Part shown: positions 6,947-9,070 of the stretch, piece by piece
Position numbering within the stretch: the stretch's first letter is position 1
Layout of the letters: every line of letters begins with the position of its first letter
Assembly (NCBI GenBank): GCA_030612905.1
Contig: JAUWNA010000057.1
Coordinates: 1-9,070, forward strand
Direction of reading: 5' to 3'
DNA length: 9,070 bases
From: Promethearchaeota archaeon
GTDB lineage: Archaea; Asgardarchaeota; Lokiarchaeia; Sigyniarchaeales; SOKP01
The notes under the pieces: generated by a model
Seen by the model: only the letters and a program-made list of their open reading frames with translations
Told to the model about the DNA's origin: nothing
Databases searched by the model: none
Translations under genes and position numbers: made by a program

Positions 6947-7189
6947 ATTCAAATTGATTATTTAAACTACGAAAATGTAGCAAGAGATTTTTTAATAAAA
7001 ACAATTTTAAAAACTCAAATTTTTATTATTTTATAATAAAAGTATATGATAGTAGGTAGTGGGTATGGTAGAGAATTTGTAACCATATTTGTGGCTAAAG
7101 TGACTAATCTATTTTTAGTTGATATTAATATAAATAATAAAATTAAGATTTTAAATTTAATTACAAGTCAGAAGGTAAGATCGGATTAA
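6947..7189 (+). pseudogene. Probable remnant of a SAM-dependent methyltransferase
   Basis: One frame reads a helix-like segment (IDYLNYENVARDFLIKTILK), then two consecutive TAA stops (7034-7039), then from ATG 7046 MIVGSGYGREF and LFLVDININN, ending at TAA 7187-7189. The second part matches class I methyltransferase motif I: a hydrophobic strand, G-x-G-x-G, a helix, then a strand ending in an acidic residue (D26). The 22-residue spacing from the first Gly of GSGYG to that Asp is what functional family members show. The preceding segment fits the helix usually found before motif I. The catalytic half is missing, and the end overlaps the 3' end of the convergent metallopeptidase gene by 29 bases. 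I infer a decayed gene, cut off by loss of its 3' part. A 47-residue peptide from ATG 7046 might still be translated, but it would not form a complete fold. Confidence 0.4.
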
Positions 7190-8354
7190 TCAAAAGATTT
7201 CGAAAATCTTTAACTGAAGGGAATTCCCCATATTTTTTTTTTATGATATTCGTTCCGAGGTTATATGTAAAAGCATTTTTTGAGTATACTGGATCATTGA
7301 GTCTTTTTATTTGATTTCTTAGGCCATCTTCATCAAATAACTCAAAATATTTACCATAACTAATTAATTCCTCATCAGTGTAATTATCAATAAGAGCATG
7401 ATAAGCAAAATTATACCAAAAAAGCATAAGCTTATTTCTTACATTATATTGCGCAATCATGGTTTTTAGGGAATCTTCTTTTGAAACATCTGAACAAAAC
7501 TCGTTTAATCCAATTTCTACTTGATCTCGATAAGAAAAAAGCACATTAATAGCAAGATCTGCTATACCTTCACTGATTATTAATTTAGGGGAATTTAGGA
7601 GTAAAATTGAGTGTTCAAATTGATTTAACTCGCGATACAATATCTGTTCTTTGACAGAAAATTCTGTATGATGTCCTGGATAGCCTTCATGAGCAGAATG
7701 CATCAGTAAAGCCGTCCAGTACATATTAAATCTGGGATTAATTTCTATTCGGCTATTATAATTACCTAAATACCATTCATAGCAAGTCCATTTTATTTTG
7801 TCATTGTTTTTTTCTTGTGTTAAATCTAATAAAATTTGCTCATTTTCAGGTAAGAGATTTATAAACAACTCCTTTGTTCGTGTTTCTGTGATTTTAAGTG
7901 CTCTTTTAAAAAATCCGAAAACCATTTCCTCAGGTACTCTTCGTTTTAACCTTAATTTTTCGATTCGTTCTTCTAAACTTCCAGGACCTCCGTATGCTTC
8001 GTTATACTCTCTTTTTAAATCTTTCAGTTCTGATTCATTAGCGGGGTGTAAAGCTACATCATAAAGTTTTAAAAATTGATCTTTTATTGACATTTCGACT
8101 CCATTTAATAATTCTATTGAAGTCCTCATTGCCGTAAGCATTTTTTCTAGATATCGTTCGCGCTTCTTATCGTAACCTTGTTTAAACAAATCATTTTGTA
8201 GAGCTTTGCAATCTGATAATAATTTATTTGGCGATGTTAAAGATTCATTGTCAACGATTTTACGTAATTTTTTTGGACCAATATAAAAATCTACATATCC
8301 CTTATTATGCTTGTCAATTCGGAGTGGTAAAACTAAAAACTCTGTTTCAAACAT
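7161..8354 (-). CDS. DUF885-like zinc metallopeptidase homologue
   Basis: The signature is H222-E-G-Y-P-G-H228-H229 with upstream LLMHSA, followed 39 residues after the first His by S261-E262-G263 in LIISEGIADLAI. In the DUF885 family the H-E-x-x-P-G-H motif and a later S-E-G Glu form a metalloprotease-like site, so H222, H228 and E262 are the likely metal ligands and E223 the likely general base. Family members are often 500-600 residues and frequently secreted; this one has 397 and no signal peptide or membrane segment, so it is a compact cytosolic form, possibly acting on peptides. Residues 1-200 are mostly helical and contain a Lys/Arg-rich stretch (LEERIEKLRLKRRV, 127-140). The ATG at 8354 has no Shine-Dalgarno sequence but a TATA-like element about 40 bases upstream. 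It lies 59 bases downstream of trm5 on the same strand. Substrate unknown. Confidence 0.72.
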   Translation of the reverse strand: MFETEFLVLPLRIDKHNKGYVDFYIGPKKLRKIVDNESLTSPNKLLSDCKALQNDLFKQGYDKKRERYLEKMLTAMRTSIELLNGVEMSIKDQFLKLYDVALHPANESELKDLKREYNEAYGGPGSLEERIEKLRLKRRVPEEMVFGFFKRALKITETRTKELFINLLPENEQILLDLTQEKNNDKIKWTCYEWYLGNYNSRIEINPRFNMYWTALLMHSAHEGYPGHHTEFSVKEQILYRELNQFEHSILLLNSPKLIISEGIADLAINVLFSYRDQVEIGLNEFCSDVSKEDSLKTMIAQYNVRNKLMLFWYNFAYHALIDNYTDEELISYGKYFELFDEDGLRNQIKRLNDPVYSKNAFTYNLGTNIIKKKYGEFPSVKDFRNLLINPILPSDL

Positions 8355-8390
8355 ATAATTTTCATCTTTAAGAAGTTAGTCAAAAAATCT

Positions 8391-8400
8391 AATTATAAAT
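8391..8400 (-). promoter_or_regulatory. Possible TATA box for the metallopeptidase gene
   Basis: On the minus strand ATTTATAATT lies in the gap between trm5 and the metallopeptidase gene, about 40 bases before its ATG. Initiation about 25 bases downstream would leave a leader of roughly 15 bases. It suggests the gene can be transcribed independently of trm5. Confidence 0.4.
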
Positions 8401-8413
8401 TATTATTAAAGCT

Positions 8414-9070
8414 TTACATAATGTACTTAATTTTTACATCTACGACTATCAAATCGGATTTAGGAGAAAATGGTTTAACGATCTTAGAGTTAATTATTTC
8501 CTCTACATTCCATCCCATTCTGTTTAACTTGTTTCTTAAATTTTCAATTCCTTTTTCAATTGGATTTGGTTTTTCACAGAATTGATATAAATGTAAAATC
8601 CCTCCTGTTTTTTTCATCAGAAAGCATGCTATATCTACATAATTAATAGATTGTTCCGGTAAATTCATCATTGTTCTATCTACGCGGTTTTTTAAATCAA
8701 TTCCTAATTCGTTGGATGAATTTATAAGGTCCACAACATCGATGTTATAAGCTAGAATTTCTCCTTTCAGTTTATTTAGTTTAATATTTTCAATGAGATA
8801 TTTATATGCCGTTGGATTAATATCGAAAGAATAAATTTTTACATCGTTGATTCCTGCTATTTGAATAGAGATTGGCCCAACACCCGCAAACATATCTACA
8901 ATTAATTCATTTTTTGCAAATTTGAGTAAACTTAACCGTTTTCGCTCAAAAACTAATCTTGGAGTGAAATATGTATTTTTTACATCTAATTTAAAAATAT
9001 AATTATTTTCTTTATGAAAGGTTTCAGGGTTATCTACGCCAAAAATAGGTTGTAATTCTTTTAACCTATA
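8414..9070 (-). CDS. trm5: tRNA (guanine-37-N1)-methyltransferase Trm5, 5' end outside window
   Basis: The frame stays open from 9070 to the TAA at 8414-8416, giving 218 residues; the ATG at 8893 is internal, as strong family sequence continues upstream of it. In order: FKLDVKNTYFTPRLVFERKR (26-45), which includes the conserved Arg of the F-x-P-R-L segment; VDMFAGVGPISI (58-69), the SAM-binding motif I typical of archaeal Trm5; FDINPTAYKYLIENIKLNK (82-100), whose Asp/Asn loop binds the cofactor; NIDVVD (109-114); and MMNLPE (134-139), the catalytic N-L-P motif. The enzyme uses S-adenosylmethionine to methylate G37 next to the anticodon in the cytosol, preventing +1 frameshifts. The missing N-terminal part should hold the tRNA-recognition domain. 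TYW2/Taw2 is a relative, but the D-M-F-A-G-V-G-P sequence favours Trm5. Archaea may have Trm5a/b/c paralogues and I cannot say which this is. Confidence 0.88.
   Translation of the reverse strand, partial: YRLKELQPIFGVDNPETFHKENNYIFKLDVKNTYFTPRLVFERKRLSLLKFAKNELIVDMFAGVGPISIQIAGINDVKIYSFDINPTAYKYLIENIKLNKLKGEILAYNIDVVDLINSSNELGIDLKNRVDRTMMNLPEQSINYVDIACFLMKKTGGILHLYQFCEKPNPIEKGIENLRNKLNRMGWNVEEIINSKIVKPFSPKSDLIVVDVKIKYIM

Larger units (their letters stand above)
6608..7160. other. Intergenic stretch with palindromes, an A-run and a gene remnant
   Basis: Between the tRNA and the metallopeptidase gene, this 553-base AT-rich gap holds a perfect 12-base palindrome followed by T residues, a run of 14 A (6747-6760), an 8-base-arm inverted repeat (6778-6801), and a broken methyltransferase-like frame at 6947-7189; these are listed separately. 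The only long open frame, 6676-6942 from GTG, gives a low-complexity Phe/Ile/Asn-rich product passing through the A-run, and I do not regard it as a gene. Confidence 0.6.

Noticed and set aside
7798..8064. 88-codon plus-strand frame inside the metallopeptidase gene
   Set aside because: Ser/Phe-rich antisense shadow of a gene with intact catalytic motifs.

Overview
The window is AT-rich archaeal DNA, most likely from an Asgard archaeon of the Lokiarchaeia type, though no single gene fixes the lineage. Four things point there: a partial Roadblock/LC7-domain gene at the left edge, an archaeal-type Trm5 tRNA methyltransferase at the right edge, a tRNA-Arg with archaeal-like promoter spacing, and TATA-like boxes about 20-35 bases upstream of start codons that mostly lack a Shine-Dalgarno sequence. 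The proteins are rich in Lys, Ile, Asn and Glu, as expected for this base composition.

Layout, left to right. (1) 1-218, minus: 5' part of a Roadblock/LC7 gene, strikingly GC-rich compared with everything else. (2) 219-463: AT-rich divergent promoter region. (3) 464-5163, plus: two large genes overlapping by 19 bases, encoding 768- and 803-residue proteins with no family I recognise; this is the main unexplained unit. (4) 5257-5523, plus: a small two-helix membrane protein, convergent (7-base gap) with (5) 5531-6265, minus: a stand-alone PD-(D/E)XK nuclease of the RecB/Cas4-like type, GTG start. (6) 6533-6607, plus: tRNA-Arg(TCT). (7) 6608-7160: a 553-base gap with two perfect palindromic elements, a 14-A run and what looks like the remnant of a SAM-dependent methyltransferase, broken by stop codons. 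(8) 7161-8354, minus: a cytosolic DUF885-like zinc-metallopeptidase homologue (HEGYPGHH motif). (9) 8414-9070, minus: the C-terminal 218 residues of Trm5, running off the right edge.

Functional links are loose. The only clear co-expressed unit is the 464-5163 pair, whose overlap suggests translational coupling and perhaps a stoichiometric complex. Trm5 and the metallopeptidase are co-directional, but the 59-base gap holds its own TATA-like box. The tRNA-Arg carries A37, so it is not a substrate of the neighbouring Trm5 (which modifies G37). No CRISPR array, rRNA, transposase or integrase was seen. The best candidates for something undescribed are the two-gene module and the decayed methyltransferase with its palindromes.
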